Positions 48,890-60,431 of a DNA stretch of 64,000 nt are shown in pieces (the first letter of the stretch is position 1; each line of letters begins with the position of its first letter). The DNA is from Flaccisagitta enflata. Lineage: Eukaryota > Chaetognatha > Sagittoidea > Aphragmophora. Both the position numbers and the translations under genes were made by a program. The stretch covers positions 40,548,001 to 40,612,000 of the forward strand of contig OZ231128.1 in NCBI GenBank assembly GCA_965153355.1, in the 5' to 3' direction. The notes below the pieces were generated by a model, which saw only the letters and a list, made by a program, of their open reading frames with translations, made no database searches and was not told the origin of the DNA.

Positions 48890-50999
48890 GTAAACAAAAG
48901 ACACTTTCTAATAGTTTGCTATTTTTAGCAACTGTCAGAAGGAAATTTTTTTTTGTATATAAAAGAAATGATTATTTTAACAATACAATAACAATAAAAA
49001 TATTTTGAAAATCAATAGTACAAAATGATTTTTAAAGATATTTCATCTTATTTTATTGGGTTTTTTTTCTAAACAATATTCTTATCTTTAAATTTAAGGC
49101 TCAGCATGTTCTTATAATATTTTTCTTTTTTTGCCAAATCTGAGGCTGATGTTCGTATAAAAAGTGTTCTTATAAAAAGAGAAGCGTGTATAGACTTATA
49201 GATGAGCATGTCCGTGCGTGCCAGCGGGCCTGTATGAATGATATATGAGTTGTTTTGAGTTTCATATGCATTATGGACATAGATTATTGTACAACAGGAA
49301 AAACGAATTGCGGAGACTCGACAGCATTGATGGTGTTCATGGCGCCAATCTTCAACTAGCCGCTGAAATACGGGAAAACAAATCGGCGGTGGCGGCGGCA
49401 AGAGAAACAAAACGGAAACTGGAGAAGACAGAGAAGTTGTTGAAGGAGGGAGAAGAAACAGCCAAGCGTCTCAGAGAGGAGAAGAAGAAGAATTACGATT
49501 CTCTTTATCGCGAGCGCGAAACGACCAAGAACCTCCGCGACACGACCACGGATCTCCGTAAGAAGCTCGCCGAGTATGCAGACATCGACGAGTTGAGAAG
49601 TGACCACGACAAACTGTGGGTTGAATTCGACGAGATGAGGGCCAATTACGACAACTTGCAGGCAAAATTGGTTGAGGAGGAGGAGGAGGTGGAGAAGCTG
49701 AGAGATGCTCAATCAACGACGATCCAAACTACGGATTCGCGCGGCCAATACCTTCCAGAGTTTCGGTATCTCATGATGAAGGTCCTGGGTCACAACGTCC
49801 CGCACGCACATGCATCGGCTGTCATCAAGGACGTTCTCGCATACGCTGGACGAGAGGCCTCGGCCTTGCCGGTCGAACGAGTCATCCGCGAAAAGATGAA
49901 CATCGAGCGTCTTGGTGTGTCACATCGGCATATTGGGGTAAGAAAAAAAAACGTTTTTCGATTTTTTGAGTTTCGCTTAGGAATTAATTTTTCCCATTTT
50001 CGCTTGAGGTGTTTTGAGGAAGTTGAGTCACGACTAGGCTCGCCCGAGGCTGGGGTTGAAATTGGTACAGGGTGAAAGAGGGCACTTTTTTACACCTTCT
50101 GGAAAAAAGCAGGGCACTGTCGGATCAATACTTTAGGCGCTATGAATTTTTTAATCTTTTTTTATTTTTTCACATTTTCCGCATATTTCTCAGAGATCGA
50201 TATTTTTCATCGATCTCAATTTTGACCCCTAAATAACTATAAAAATGAGTTCAGCAGAGGGCAGAGGGAGGGAGGGAGAGGGAGGGAGGGAGAGAGGGAG
50301 GGAGAGGGAGTGAGGAGAGGGAGGGAAAGAGAGAGGAGGGAGGAGGAAAGGGAGAAGGGGAGGTGGAGGGGGGAGGGAGGGAGGGAAAGGGAGGGGGGAG
50401 GAGGGAGAGGGAGAGTAGGAGGGAGAGGGGGAGGGGGAGGAAAAGGGAAGGAGAGAGGGGGAGAGAGGGACAGAGAGAGAGGGGGAAGGTTAGGGGGAGG
50501 GAAAAGAAGGGAGAGAGGGAGAGAGAGGGAGGGAGGGTAGGGGGAGGGAGAGATTGAGTGAGGGAGAGAGGGAGAGAGAGGGTGAGGGGGAGGGAGGGAG
50601 GAGAGAGGGAGAGGGAGAGGGAGAGGGAGAGGAGGGAGAGGGGGAGGGAGAGTGAGAGGGTAGGGAGAGGAGGGAGAGAGAGCGAGAGGGGAGGGAGAAA
50701 GGGAGGAGCGAGCGAGGGAGAGAGGGAGAGGGGGAGGGAGAGAGGGAGGGAGGGAGAGAGGGAGGGGGAGGGAAGGAGAGAGGGAGGGAGCACGGGAGGG
50801 GGACAGAGAGAGACAGGGTCAGAATCAAACACACACACACACACACAAACACACACAAAACAGCCCTTACGATTTTTTTCCGGTCGGCGAGAGCCGCCTT
50901 TACTGGTAATGATGACGATGACGTCGATGATGTTGATGATGATAACTGATGTCAGTGATGATGTCAGTGCCAATGACAATCGACATGCCACTTATTCCG

Positions 51000-51062
<63 letters not shown>

Positions 51063-51762
51063 TTGTTTTTATTATCGTTGTTGTTTTTGTTGATATCGTT
51101 TCCGTTGTTGTTGTTGTTGTTGTTGTTGTTGTAGTTGATCTGGTGTTGAGGGATAGTAGAACAATACTTGATGTTCATTAATTTTGATATCTGGAAATCA
51201 CGGCATAGTGCACGGTGCTGAATCTTTCATAGGTATATATGTATGTTGTTTGGATTTTGGCAGGACAAGATGGAGAAAAAGAATTTGACGCTGTGCACTG
51301 ACGAGACCAGCAAGTGCAAGCACAAAGTTTGTACCTTTCAACATTCTGCATTTCTTTATATACAGTTCGCCCCGCAATGACGGATTTCAAGGGTCTAGGA
51401 AATTAGATTTATCTTTTTAGATGGGTTTTTGTTATTTTCAGTGTAAAAATCAAAGATGAATTGTACGAAGGGACCAGAATATCTCTTGGTTTTGTTTTAA
51501 CGGGTAATAACTGTAACATCATTCTAAGTTTTGTTTTCCGGAAGAGTTGAGTGCAATTGTCCCCACCGGCCACCCCTTCAACCAGTTCAAACCCACCCTT
51601 TAATACCCTCTTTGTCTCTCCTTGTCTGTCTAACCAAATGTCTTTCTGTTTGCCCCTGTTTCTCTGACTGTCTGTCTGTCTGTCCCTCTGCCTGTCTGTC
51701 TCTCTCTCTCTCTCCGTCTGTCTATCCCTCTATCTGTCTGTCTGTCTGTCTCTTTCTTTCTA

Positions 51763-51841
<79 letters not shown>

Positions 51842-54800
51842 AGGTTACCGTCTTCTCTGCAGTGGATCAACACGGCAAGGACTGGGTAATGGCGCTCAGG
51901 GACCTGGCGAGCAAGAGTGCCGTTGACACCTGCGACACATTCAAGGAAGTTCTCGCCGACTTGTCGAAAGCGAAAGAAGGAGAGAAGAATCCAATTGGCG
52001 TGCAGATTCTCATCGCGATAATCCGCTCAATGACCGATAACGCAGCAACAGAAGTGAAGACGATGCAGTTGATCGAGAACTACATCAATGAGACGTTACC
52101 TCTTGTGAAAGTAAGTTTCAATATCAATGACTTGCGACGGCTGGTCGGTCGGTCGGTCGGCATTTTTAGCTCACAGTTCCTGCCCAAATGCCCCAGTAAC
52201 CTTCTCTTTCACTGCCCCACCTGCACGCGACTAGGGTAGTGGTGTCTCCCGTCTTGTTTTTTTTTTTTGTATGAACAAATTCAAAAGGAAAAAAAATATT
52301 ATTATTATAATGAAAAACAAGGCCGTATACACGGCAGCATTGGTCGGGTGTGCAGGAGCGGAAAATCAAAAAGTGACTTTGCAACGGACTGACCGACCGA
52401 CCGACCGACCGACCGACCGACCAAAAAGTGGCTTATAGAGTCGCGTGTCCGCGACTAAAAATTTTATTCTTTTTTCTTTTGAAAATATATCTTAGCAAAT
52501 TAACTTTAGTTTTAGATGTATACAGTTGAGCTTTACTAGAGCGCATGTCAAAGCATAAGGCAAAATTATGCAAAGCATAAGGCAAAATTATGCCGGCCTT
52601 ATTGCTAACATGAAAATAATTAAAAAATCTCTCATTAGACAGAATGCTCTCATAGTTGTGTTAAAGGCGGGTGCGCTCTAGCAGTGCTCCACTTAATTAA
52701 TTTTCACAAGCTTCCATACTTGCAATTTAAAAGATTTATATCAAATAAATCTTCTCATTTTTTGTCTGGTCTTTGTTTTGTTTTCTTCTGCATTTTTCTT
52801 ATTCTTTTTTTTTTTAATAACAGGTGTTCATAAAAAAAGTGACGGTAACGAAAGCAATAAGAAATAGGCAATTTTTAGATTTTTGTGCCTAGAGTAAAAA
52901 TTTAAATGATTTTTGCTGAAGTAAGTAACGGAGTGGTTTTTCTATAGCTGAGAGTGGCATTTTATGAAACAAGGCCGGATACACGGCCAATACCAGTCGC
53001 GGACGGGTGGGCAGGGGCGGAAATGTGTGTTTTTCCACTTTTCGACTCAAGCGTGACGGACCAACCGACCAACCGACCAACCAACCAACCGACGGACGGA
53101 CGGACGGACAAAGCCTCTTATAGAGTCGCTAGTCCGCGACTAAAAAACATCCGTTTTCTTCTGACTTTTGCTTTAAGTTTGATATATAAAAGTTGTTTGT
53201 CATGATTCAGAAATTTTTAATAAGATATAGCCAGATACACAACAGGACAATTGCGGATGGTTGGGCAGCGGCAGAAATGCAAAAATTGCTTGCAAGTAAA
53301 ACAAGCCCAACAGGCCAACAGTTGCGTGCTACGTTACACCCAATTACACAACTTCAGAAGACAAAACTTCATACTACATAACGTCTGTCCCAAAAAAAGT
53401 TACATTCTGAACCAATAATGACTGTCCAATAAAAAGTTGACAAAATACCCAAAATACCCAAAATACTCAAAAATACCCAAAAATACCCAATAACCCCCAA
53501 AAAATACCCAAAAATACCCAAAAACACCTGATAATACCCAAGAATACTCAAAAATACCTGAAAAAAAAACAAAAGTATCTGAAAGTACCCTAAAATACCT
53601 TAAGAACCTAAATCAACTTTAGTACCCTAAAGTACCCTGAAGTACTCTAAACTACCCTGAAATACCCTAGAGTACTTTAAAATACCTTAATAACCCTTAA
53701 AAAGTCATAATTTTAGAAACGTGACGGACCGACATATCAACCAACCTACCGACCTACCGACCGACACGGCAAGGTGTAGAGTCGCGTGCACGCGACTGAA
53801 AATAACAAACAGATGGACTGATAGAGACGAACTAACACGGCAAAGCTTAGAGTCTTGTGTTTTTGACTTAAAACAAAAAAAAATCTTTATCAAAAGGCAT
53901 GCATATATCAAGCTTTATATCAAATGGTACTTTGTTTGCTTCTCTGTCTACTTGATAGTGGGAGTATTCAACCAAAATCCTCTACTCTTTTTATATTAAC
54001 GCCCATTAGGTTTTTTTTTTTTTAAATCTTAAAAAAAAATGTTAAAAAGAATTCAAGAAGCATCTTAGAGATTTAAAATCAAAATGATTACTCTGTCAAT
54101 GATTAAATAAAAATAAAAAAATAAAGAAAAAAAATCATAATTCAAATTGGGGTTAAAATTGACTTTAACAATTTTTTTTTAAATCACTAAAAAAGGTAAC
54201 TTTTTTTTGACCACCCATTACATACATTCAGTCATTCATTTTCTGACCCGCCCTCCCCCCTTATTGCATTCCCAAGGAGGCTGAAGCCGCTGAGGACAAC
54301 CTCTCCGACGAATCCCGGACGGCGGTTCGTCAACTCGACTCATACTTCTGCGGTCTACATGCGATCGTCCACTTCGTCGAAACCGCCGTTGCGGCTCAGA
54401 TCGAGTTCGAGAAGGAGCACTTCGAAAGCGGCTCTGCACCGGTATTGAACGCTGCCTGTGCACGGGCCGGTCACAGCGGCGCCTCACGCGCGGTCATGGC
54501 GATTTGTAAATCGTTTAGTGCCGGAGGCGATGAAAAGAACGGATGGTAATTATGCGCGGATAACCATGTAAATGTCACTGTATAACTAGGCGAGAGACAT
54601 CGCAAGGTTTTACTTACTTCTAAATATGTGTTCATGCTGGAATCGAGTTTAACGGGAACAATCGAGAATCTTGTAGTCAGTAGAAACACACCCACCAATT
54701 GACGAGCCAACCAACAGCTTCATTTACCTGGAGTTTTTTTCATTTCATTTGTCAGTCACGCCGAGTTTATGACCTACATCTCACCTCATGTCCTTGACGA

Positions 54801-55548
54801 ATTTGGCATGAAGAAAAACCCGTTCACGAAGTTCCTTGGCCACCGTTTTAACGTTCTTGGCAGGAATTCTGTGTACGCCTACGGTTTGCGCGCTAAAATC
54901 GCCGATTTCGTTCAATACCGGGACAACAATCAACTGCTGCGATCTGTTGGTCACGAGATCAACGTGCGCGAGATCCTTGCCGGAATAAGGGTTTTGGATT
55001 TGTCCTCCAGGCTCATTTGGGAAGCTTTTTGGTCCCTCATGGAGGCCAAGTCCGTGAACATCGCTTCGCTTGGTTCCGTCTACGAAAAACTCATCCAGTT
55101 CTTGGAGACCAACGCTGAGGATCCAACCGGCTTCCTGGAAGGTCAATCGCCGTTTGAGGAATGTTACGTGCGACGGGACAAATGGTTACAGATTCTCCTT
55201 GACGCCAACTCGGACCTTGATGACTTGACCGCTAGCATTGCGGCCATCACGATGAAGTCATTTACAATCTTCGCGAAGCGGCAATTTGCCGACTTTCTTC
55301 CTGGAGGACGACACGCCAACTTGACGGAGGAAGAAGGTCGGGGTATCCCAAAGACGAACAAGAAGAACGAGTCTTACTTCGCGTATTGGGATCGAGAAGT
55401 AAGTTGAAACCCTAACACTGGATCAAAAGTATCGAGACGAACCTCCCCCACCCTTCCATGGCAACATTCTCGCCCAGCGTCTTTCTTCGTTTCATCTTTC
55501 TTTCATCTGTCCTTCCTTTCTTTCTTCTTCATCTGTCTTTTCTTCCCT

Positions 55549-55620
<72 letters not shown>

Positions 55621-55930
55621 TTTTCACGCATTCTTTTCTTCTTCCTTTCTTTCCTATTTTTCATCCTTCCTTTCTTTTTTTCTTTCTATCTTTCTTTTTT
55701 CTCTTTCTTTCTTCCTTTCTTTTTGTTTTTTTGTCTTTCATTCCTTCCTTTTTTCTCTCTCTTTGTTCCTTCTTATTTTCTTCCTTTCTTTCTTTTTTCC
55801 CTTCTTTCTTTCTTCCCTTCTTTCTTTCTTCCCTTCTTTCTTTCTTTACTTATTCCTTTCAATCTTTCTTTCTTTACTTATTCCTTTCAATCTTTCTTTC
55901 TTTACTTATTCCTTTCAATCTTTCTTTCAT

Positions 55931-55974
<44 letters not shown>

Positions 55975-56102
55975 TCATTCATTCATTCATTCATTCATTC
56001 ATTCATTCATTCATTCATTCTTTCTTTCTTATTTTCTTTCTTTCTGTCTTTCTTTCTTTCTGTCTTTCTTTCTTTCTTTCTTTCTGTCTTTCTTTCTGTT
56101 TT

Positions 56103-56189
<87 letters not shown>

Positions 56190-56255
56190 TTTCTTTCTTT
56201 CTTATTTTCTTCTTATTTTCTTTCCTTCTTTCTTTCTTTTTCTTGTTTTTTTTTT

Positions 56256-56311
<56 letters not shown>

Positions 56312-56326
56312 TTTTTCTTTTTTTCT

Positions 56327-56357
<31 letters not shown>

Positions 56358-56680
56358 TTTCTTCTTTCTTCTTTCTTTTTTCTTCTTTCTTCCTTTATTC
56401 CGTTTTCCTTTCTTTCTTTCTTCCGTTCCTTCATTTTTTTTCTCCCTTTCTTATTAGTTGCAGACACGCAACTGTATAAGAGTCTTTTCCGTCTGTCTGT
56501 CCGTCTGTTGGTCCGTCGGTCTGTGAGCATGAGTCAAAAAGTAAAAAGAAAACGGGCATTTGCGAAGCGTTTAGTGTGTGTGTGTGGGAGGGGCGTAGGG
56601 TGTGGATGGGGTTTGGACGCCCTTACCCACCTGTCCGCAACGATATTGTGTTCCCAAGTAACTTTCCTAAAAATTGGTAT

Positions 56681-56751
<71 letters not shown>

Positions 56752-57330
56752 GAAAAGGTGCGGAGATGCCCCGCCAGCAGCACCATCGCGATCGAGGCAA
56801 AGCTGCTTTGGACCTTCAACCGCCCGACGGAGTGGCTCGACACATTGAGCAAGGAAGAGTTCGACGCCGTGATGGAAGATGCGAGAAAGCGTGCGCCGGA
56901 AATGAAAAAAGAGTTTCGTGATCGGGAGGCTGCCATCGCCAAACTTCGCGCCGAACGACTCAATGAGAAGCGGGAAAAAGTGAAGAAGAAGGAAGAGGAC
57001 AAAGTGGCGGAGAGATTGAAGTTGCAGGCGCAAATTGAGGAAGTAGGTCTTTGGAAGTCGGAGGAGGCGGTGGAGGTGGGTTTGGCCAAGGTGAAGGATT
57101 CGGGACGAGGAGAAGGGAAGGGGCGAATGCTTGAGGCTCTTAAGCGTCAAATCAACTTCCGCAAGAAGGTTTTACGACAGCCAATCCTTGACGCCAAGGA
57201 CTGGGCATTTTCAGAAGGTCACAAACCATGCGACGTCGCGACCCTCAAAGCAAAACTGGTGAAGATCATTGATCAAATTCCTCCACAATCAAGCGGCGGA
57301 GACGAGCAGCTGGAAACAGACACCGACTGA
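48642..57330 (+). CDS. FCGLH-family uncharacterised protein (six exons; N-terminus missing)
   Basis: Join of 48642-48889, 49298-49937, 51844-52110, 54277-54545, 54756-55398 and 56758-57330: all GT-AG, all phases agree (0-2, 2-0, 0-0, 0-2, 2-0, 0-stop), giving 879 codons. Layout: short N-terminal helical segment; a long coiled coil (~95-240); a globular region with VTVFSAVDQHGK, MTDNAATEV; the motif SYFCGLHAIVHF (~407-418) and GGDEKNGC; FTKFLGHRFNVLGRN; and a Lys/Glu-rich C-terminal coil. From memory this matches a large family of proteins of unknown function seen in corals, molluscs and fish, in which 'NNFFCGLH', 'ACKAF..GGDEK' and 'GNRFN.LF' are conserved and copy number is high. I infer that these may derive from a DNA transposon, but no catalytic triad is evident. 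The start exon lies upstream of 48642 and is unidentified. Confidence 0.8.
49298..49937 (+). CDS. FCGLH gene, coiled-coil exon
   Basis: Acceptor TGTACAACAG, donor GGG|GTAAGA. DSIDGVHGANLQLAAEIREN begins the conserved part; ~49390-49720 is a continuous charged heptad coil; FRYLMMKVLGHNVPHAHASA and NIERLGVSHRHIG close the exon. Confidence 0.85.
50060..50245. repeat. R4 repeat, partial
   Basis: TTTAGGCGCTATGAATTTTT, CAGAGATCGATATTTTTCAT, TTTTGACCCCTAAATAAC. In the intron of the FCGLH gene. Confidence 0.55.
50255..50850. repeat. GGGA/GAGG purine tract with (CA)n
   Basis: ~560 bp almost free of pyrimidines on the plus strand, unit about GGGAGGGAGA, then CA 50827-50848. Overlapping frames on both strands are repeat artefacts. 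Confidence 0.95.
50862..50909 (-). mobile_element. isolated end of the CAATAAAGGCGGC element
   Basis: TTACGATTTTTTTCCGGTCG, GCGAGAGCCGCCTTTACTGG, as at the right end of the 28.2-30.4 kb element, again with a CA array and a purine array just inside it. A left partner was not found. Confidence 0.6.
51000..51132. repeat. (GTT)n microsatellite
   Basis: GTT 51000-51060 and 51103-51132, separated by a related degenerate stretch; preceded by a GATGAT-rich stretch. Confidence 0.95.
51668..51841. repeat. (CTGT)n-(CT)n abutting a splice acceptor
   Basis: CTGT-rich to ~51760, then ~70 bp of pure CT ending GCTAG at the acceptor of the next exon (51844). The microsatellite is the polypyrimidine tract. 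Confidence 0.9.
51844..52110 (+). CDS. FCGLH gene, exon 3
   Basis: Acceptor CTCGCTAG, donor AAA|GTAAGT, phase 0-0, 89 codons. VTVFSAVDQHGKDWVMALRD, NPIGVQILIAIIRSMTDNAA and IENYINETLPLV. An alternative acceptor at 51861-51862 breaks the frame. Confidence 0.85.
52135..52262. repeat. HP repeat, reverse, hairpin lost
   Basis: GGTCGGTCGGTCGGTCGG, CTCACAGTTCCTGCCCAAAT, CACCTGCACGCGACTAGGGT, GTGTCTCCCGTCTTG. Confidence 0.7.
52316..52460. repeat. HP repeat
   Basis: AACAAGGCCGTATACACGGC, (GACC)8, GTGGCTTATAGAGTCGCG, hairpin AGTCGCGTGTCCGCGACT. Confidence 0.8.
52461..52968. other. unassigned intron sequence
   Basis: A tandem duplication of AAAGCATAAGGCAAAATTATG at ~52552-52590. Otherwise nothing. 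Confidence 0.4.
52969..53146. repeat. HP repeat, full length
   Basis: AACAAGGCCGGATACACGGC, GTCGCGGACGGGTGGGCAGG, CGACTCAAGCGTGACGGACC, (AACC)n(GGAC)4, CCTCTTATAGAGTCGC, decayed hairpin GTCGCTAGTCCGCGAC. Confidence 0.8.
53222..53345. repeat. decayed HP repeat
   Basis: AGATATAGCCAGATACACAA, GCGGATGGTTGGGCAGCGGC, AACAGTTGCGTGCTACGTTA. Confidence 0.5.
53438..53803. repeat. AAAATACCC array plus HP core and hairpin
   Basis: ~25 copies of a 10-11 bp unit (AAAAATACCC grading to AAGTACCCTA) to ~53700, then GTGACGGACCGACATATC, CTACCGACCTACCGACCGAC and hairpin AGTCGCGTGCACGCGACT. Confidence 0.8.
53880..54276. other. A/T-rich intron sequence
   Basis: Homopolymer-rich; another decayed HP hairpin lies at 53845-53870. 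Ends at the acceptor TTCCCAAG of the next exon. Confidence 0.4.
54277..54545 (+). CDS. FCGLH gene, signature exon
   Basis: Acceptor ATTCCCAAG, donor ATG|GTAATT, phase 0-2. Contains AVRQLDSYFCGLHAIVHFVE and ASRAVMAICKSFSAGGDEKN, the best conserved part of the family. GC-rich relative to the flanking introns, as are the other exons of this gene. Confidence 0.9.
54756..55398 (+). CDS. FCGLH gene, exon 5
   Basis: Acceptor CATTTGTCAG, donor GAA|GTAAGT, phase 2-0, 214 codons. FTKFLGHRFNVLGRNSVYAY, LAGIRVLDLSSRLIWEAFWS and ESYFAYWDRE. No transmembrane or catalytic motif. Confidence 0.9.
55490..56440. repeat. ~900-bp (CTTT)n tetranucleotide tract
   Basis: CTTT with CTTC, CATT (55975-56020) and CTGT variants. 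Open frames of Phe/Ser/Leu run through it in all three plus frames because the unit has no stop; they are not genes. Confidence 0.95.
56454..56656. repeat. HP repeat, reverse, GGGTCACAATATTG subfamily
   Basis: Hairpin AGTTGCAGACACGCAACT, CTGTCCGTCTGTTGGTCCG, GAGCATGAGTCAAAAAGTA, CCACCTGTCCGCAACGATAT. Confidence 0.75.
56684..56748. repeat. (CT)n microsatellite at a splice acceptor
   Basis: ~32 CT units ending nine bases before acceptor GAAAAG|GTG of the last FCGLH exon. Confidence 0.9.
56758..57330 (+). CDS. FCGLH gene, terminal exon
   Basis: Acceptor CATTGAAAAG, stop TGA 57328-57330. VRRCPASSTIAIEAKLLWTF, EWLDTLSKEEFDAVMEDARK, a Lys/Glu/Arg coil, then ALKRQINFRKKVLRQP and a short acidic tail. 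No canonical AATAAA close by; AATAAT occurs near 57445. Confidence 0.88.
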   Translation: MRRCPASSTIAIEAKLLWTFNRPTEWLDTLSKEEFDAVMEDARKRAPEMKKEFRDREAAIAKLRAERLNEKREKVKKKEEDKVAERLKLQAQIEEVGLWKSEEAVEVGLAKVKDSGRGEGKGRMLEALKRQINFRKKVLRQPILDAKDWAFSEGHKPCDVATLKAKLVKIIDQIPPQSSGGDEQLETDTD

Positions 57331-57564
57331 ATTTTTTTTTCCTTTTTGAGCATTGCTGTTTTCATTCGGAGATAATTGCTTTTCCTTTTACTAACAAACA
57401 GATGAAATTTAGGTCTTTTATTGTTTCGATTGAAATCGATTGAATAATGTTATTTGTTTTCTTTTCTCTTTTTGTTTTTTCTTATTTTTTGTCAATACAT
57501 GTTCTTTTGAACTGAAAACTTATATAAGCTCATCTATAGAACAATCATCGGTGGTCAGTCTTTT

Positions 57565-57668
57565 TAGTTGCGGACACGCAACTCTATAAGAGGCTCTGTC
57601 CGTCCGTCCGTCCGTCCGTCCGTCCGTACGTCCGTCCGTCCGTACGTCCGTCCGTACGTCAGTCTTTT
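57565..57668. repeat. HP repeat, hairpin half, tandem copy 1
   Basis: AGTTGCGGACACGCAACT, CTATAAGAGGCTCTGTCCG, (GTCC)n with GTAC variants, then the same start repeats at 57669. Confidence 0.8.
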
Positions 57669-57882
57669 TAGTTGCGGACACGCAACTCTATAAGAGGCTC
57701 TGTCCGTCCGTCCGTACGTCCGTCTGTCCGTCCGTCTGTGAGCACGAGTCGAAAAGTGGAAAAACGAGCATTTTGTAGGTTTTTGCCTTGTGTCTGTGTT
57801 GGAAAAGGTGTTGGGTGTGGATGGGGGTTGGCTGCCCCTGCCCACCCGTCCGCAACAATATTGTGACCCCGCGTCACTTGTT
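57669..57882. repeat. HP repeat, full length, tandem copy 2
   Basis: Identical first ~55 bases to copy 1, then GAGCACGAGTCGAAAAGTGG, GGTGTGGATGGGGGTTGG, CCACCCGTCCGCAACAATAT, GACCCCGCGTCAC. Confidence 0.85.
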
Positions 57883-58980
57883 TATGCAAATTGTTAGTAA
57901 TAGTTGATCGGTTCAAATTCATATCTGCTACCTAAAAGTGTTATAAGTCAGTCAGTCGGTCAGTATGTATGTATTCAATAACGTTATCCAACGTGGTAGG
58001 TCCATTACTGCTCCTGCCAAGCTGCACCTACGGCAAGATTCGTCGTTGACAGGTTTTGATACTGAGACCCTACTTTGACCTGTTTTTTTGCCAGACAGCA
58101 AATTAAGCTCACTGTTTGACAGCATCAAGACAAACCCAAAAAGACTCAGCCAAGCCATGATTACATACTTATAAAAACAGTTTTTAAGCGCTTTGATCTA
58201 ATTTTGGCTAATATAGGCCACGTATGGCACAAATATAATGGAAAATACTACTGGACTGCATATTTTGTTGCCGGGTCCTGGTAGAGAGACCGAAAAAGGG
58301 AACCAAGCAATGGTTTAATACTCAAATATGCTGTTTTGCCCTGTCTTGGACCAATTTTGGCCTGTTATTGACTGTTTCTTGACCTTAGACATTTCAAAAT
58401 CTTTCCTTGACAGCATTTCTTACTGTCTGTCACATGAAAGTAAGTCGGTTTGGCCAAAAAAGTCAGCCAATCAATGATTTTATGCTTAAAAATACCACTT
58501 TTGGCCATTTTGGCCCAATTTAGGCCAGTTTTGGGCCATTTATGATCCTGATTTGATTGAAAAGTTCCTGCAGACAGCATATTTTATGCAGATATTACAA
58601 GGTTCAGGTAGATAGGTTGAAAAAACTGCACCAAACTGTGATTTTATGCTCAAAAGGGCAAATTTTGCACATTTTGCAGTTTATAGATTTCCATTTTTGG
58701 CTTTTAACGGACATAACTTCTGAACGCCTGGACCGATTTCAACACCAAATGAACCAATCGATTCGTCTGAAAAATCTCTGCATTTTCGTCACCAATTTTC
58801 GATGTTTAACTTGAAAAATGCATGAATTACATGCTTTTAAGTGAGCGTGTGTCGCTAACGATTTTTTTGCTGCAAAGCTGACTATATTTTGGCCTGGTTA
58901 TCATGCTCTAAAGGACCTAAATCATCTCACTTAGTGTATGGGAGTGTGAATCAACCAAAAAATTCACACTTCTTTCATTT
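57883..58980. other. unassigned
   Basis: Repeated TTTGGCC words at 58330-58680 (CCAATTTTGGCCTG, CCATTTTGGCCCAATTTAGG) suggest an old degenerate repeat. No gene. Confidence 0.35.
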
Positions 58981-58989
58981 TTTAATTTG

Positions 58990-59540
58990 GATGTCCCTAT
59001 ACTACTTAAAGCCTGGGCGTTGTAACGATTTGGAGTTAGGCGCGCTACGGCTATTCTAGGATGGAGCGCTGTAAGGAGTTACAATGATTATGGGATAAGG
59101 CGCTGTGGCGAGCTTAGGCTTTTTGAGCTTTAATGATTACAAGGGGAAGCGTGGTTGAGAATTGGGCGCTAAGGCAATTTAACGATTGGGTGCTGTGGTG
59201 ATTTGAAGATTGTGTGCTGTGACCATCTTTAGTATTGAAGGCTGTGGGGAGTATAGAATTTTGCCCTAAGCTTAGGCAATTTCAGGATTGGGCGCTGTGC
59301 CTGTGGTGACTTTTGGATTTTGCACTGTGGAGAGTATAGATTTTGGCACAATGACGATTTAAGGAGTGCTGCCCTGGCGATCAGTTGAAAGTGGCAGGGT
59401 GGCAATTTAAGAATTGGTCCTATGGTGATTATAGATTTGAGCGTTATGGCGACTGAAGGATTGGGTGCTGTGGGGACTTTAGGGATGGCCGGTTGGGCAA
59501 CGTTGCGATATTGGAGAGGGCATTGCGGTGATTGTAAGTC
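58990..59540. repeat. degenerate ~25-bp GATTGGGCGCTGTGGCGATT repeat
   Basis: About 20 loose copies, strongly diverged. Frames across it are not coding. Confidence 0.65.
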
Positions 59541-59658
59541 AGAGTGGTGAGACAAACGGCCACTTTGCCGCTTCCGGGCGCCAAAAATATTATCGCTGAC
59601 TCGTCTTTTTCTTTTCCGTTTATGACGATTTTCAAGTTTCTGCTTCTCGTTTTTGAAG

Positions 59659-59766
<108 letters not shown>

Positions 59767-60333
59767 AGAAGGGACAAGGACAGACGAAAGAAGTATACGA
59801 TCTTAGGATTTATTGATGGAAAACCTCACCACACAACTTTTATTCTTTACTTTCTCTTTATTCTTTTTTAGATAACTTATATTCTGATTCATGCTTTGAT
59901 TATTGTGCGGAAAAATCGGTTCTGTCTAAGATATGGAAAAAGAAACAGTTAAGCTTCAAAAGATCTAGATATCTGCCGTGGAAGTCACATGCGGTTAAGA
60001 ATGGACATGAGGCATTAAGGAGCAATGCAAGTACCGCTCGTAAACCTGAATGAGTCATACGTTAGTCGTTGCCGACGAAAGACGGACCAACCACAAATTG
60101 GCTTGTGCAACTAAAAAGAGGCCGCTTAGTTGATTTCACGTCCGTGTTTGTTTGGGGTCTGGACTCAAGGCCTACCAAAAACATCCACAATTTCAAGTGG
60201 AACAAATAAGGAACAAATACGGAACCGCAAAGGAACGCCCTTCAAAAGCAAACTGAGTGCATTGGATTTCAACGCTATATACTTGAAAATACTACTGAAA
60301 TATACCCTAGCTAAGTCTTTGGCCACACAAGGT

Positions 60334-60335
<2 letters not shown>

Positions 60336-60420
<85 letters not shown>
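60336..60420. repeat. (CT)n microsatellite
   Basis: ~42 uninterrupted units, at the truncated end of JT copy d. Confidence 0.95.
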
Positions 60421-60422
<2 letters not shown>

Positions 60423-60431
60423 ACAGTCGTT

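Noticed and set aside
50558-51181. 207-codon ORF ending in poly-Val
   Set aside because: Runs through a GGGA purine tract and a GTT array; repeat artefact in an intron.
55458-56753. 431-codon Phe/Ser/Leu ORF that could look like a multi-pass membrane protein
   Set aside because: It is a (CTTT)n array open in all three plus frames; it lies in an intron of the FCGLH gene.
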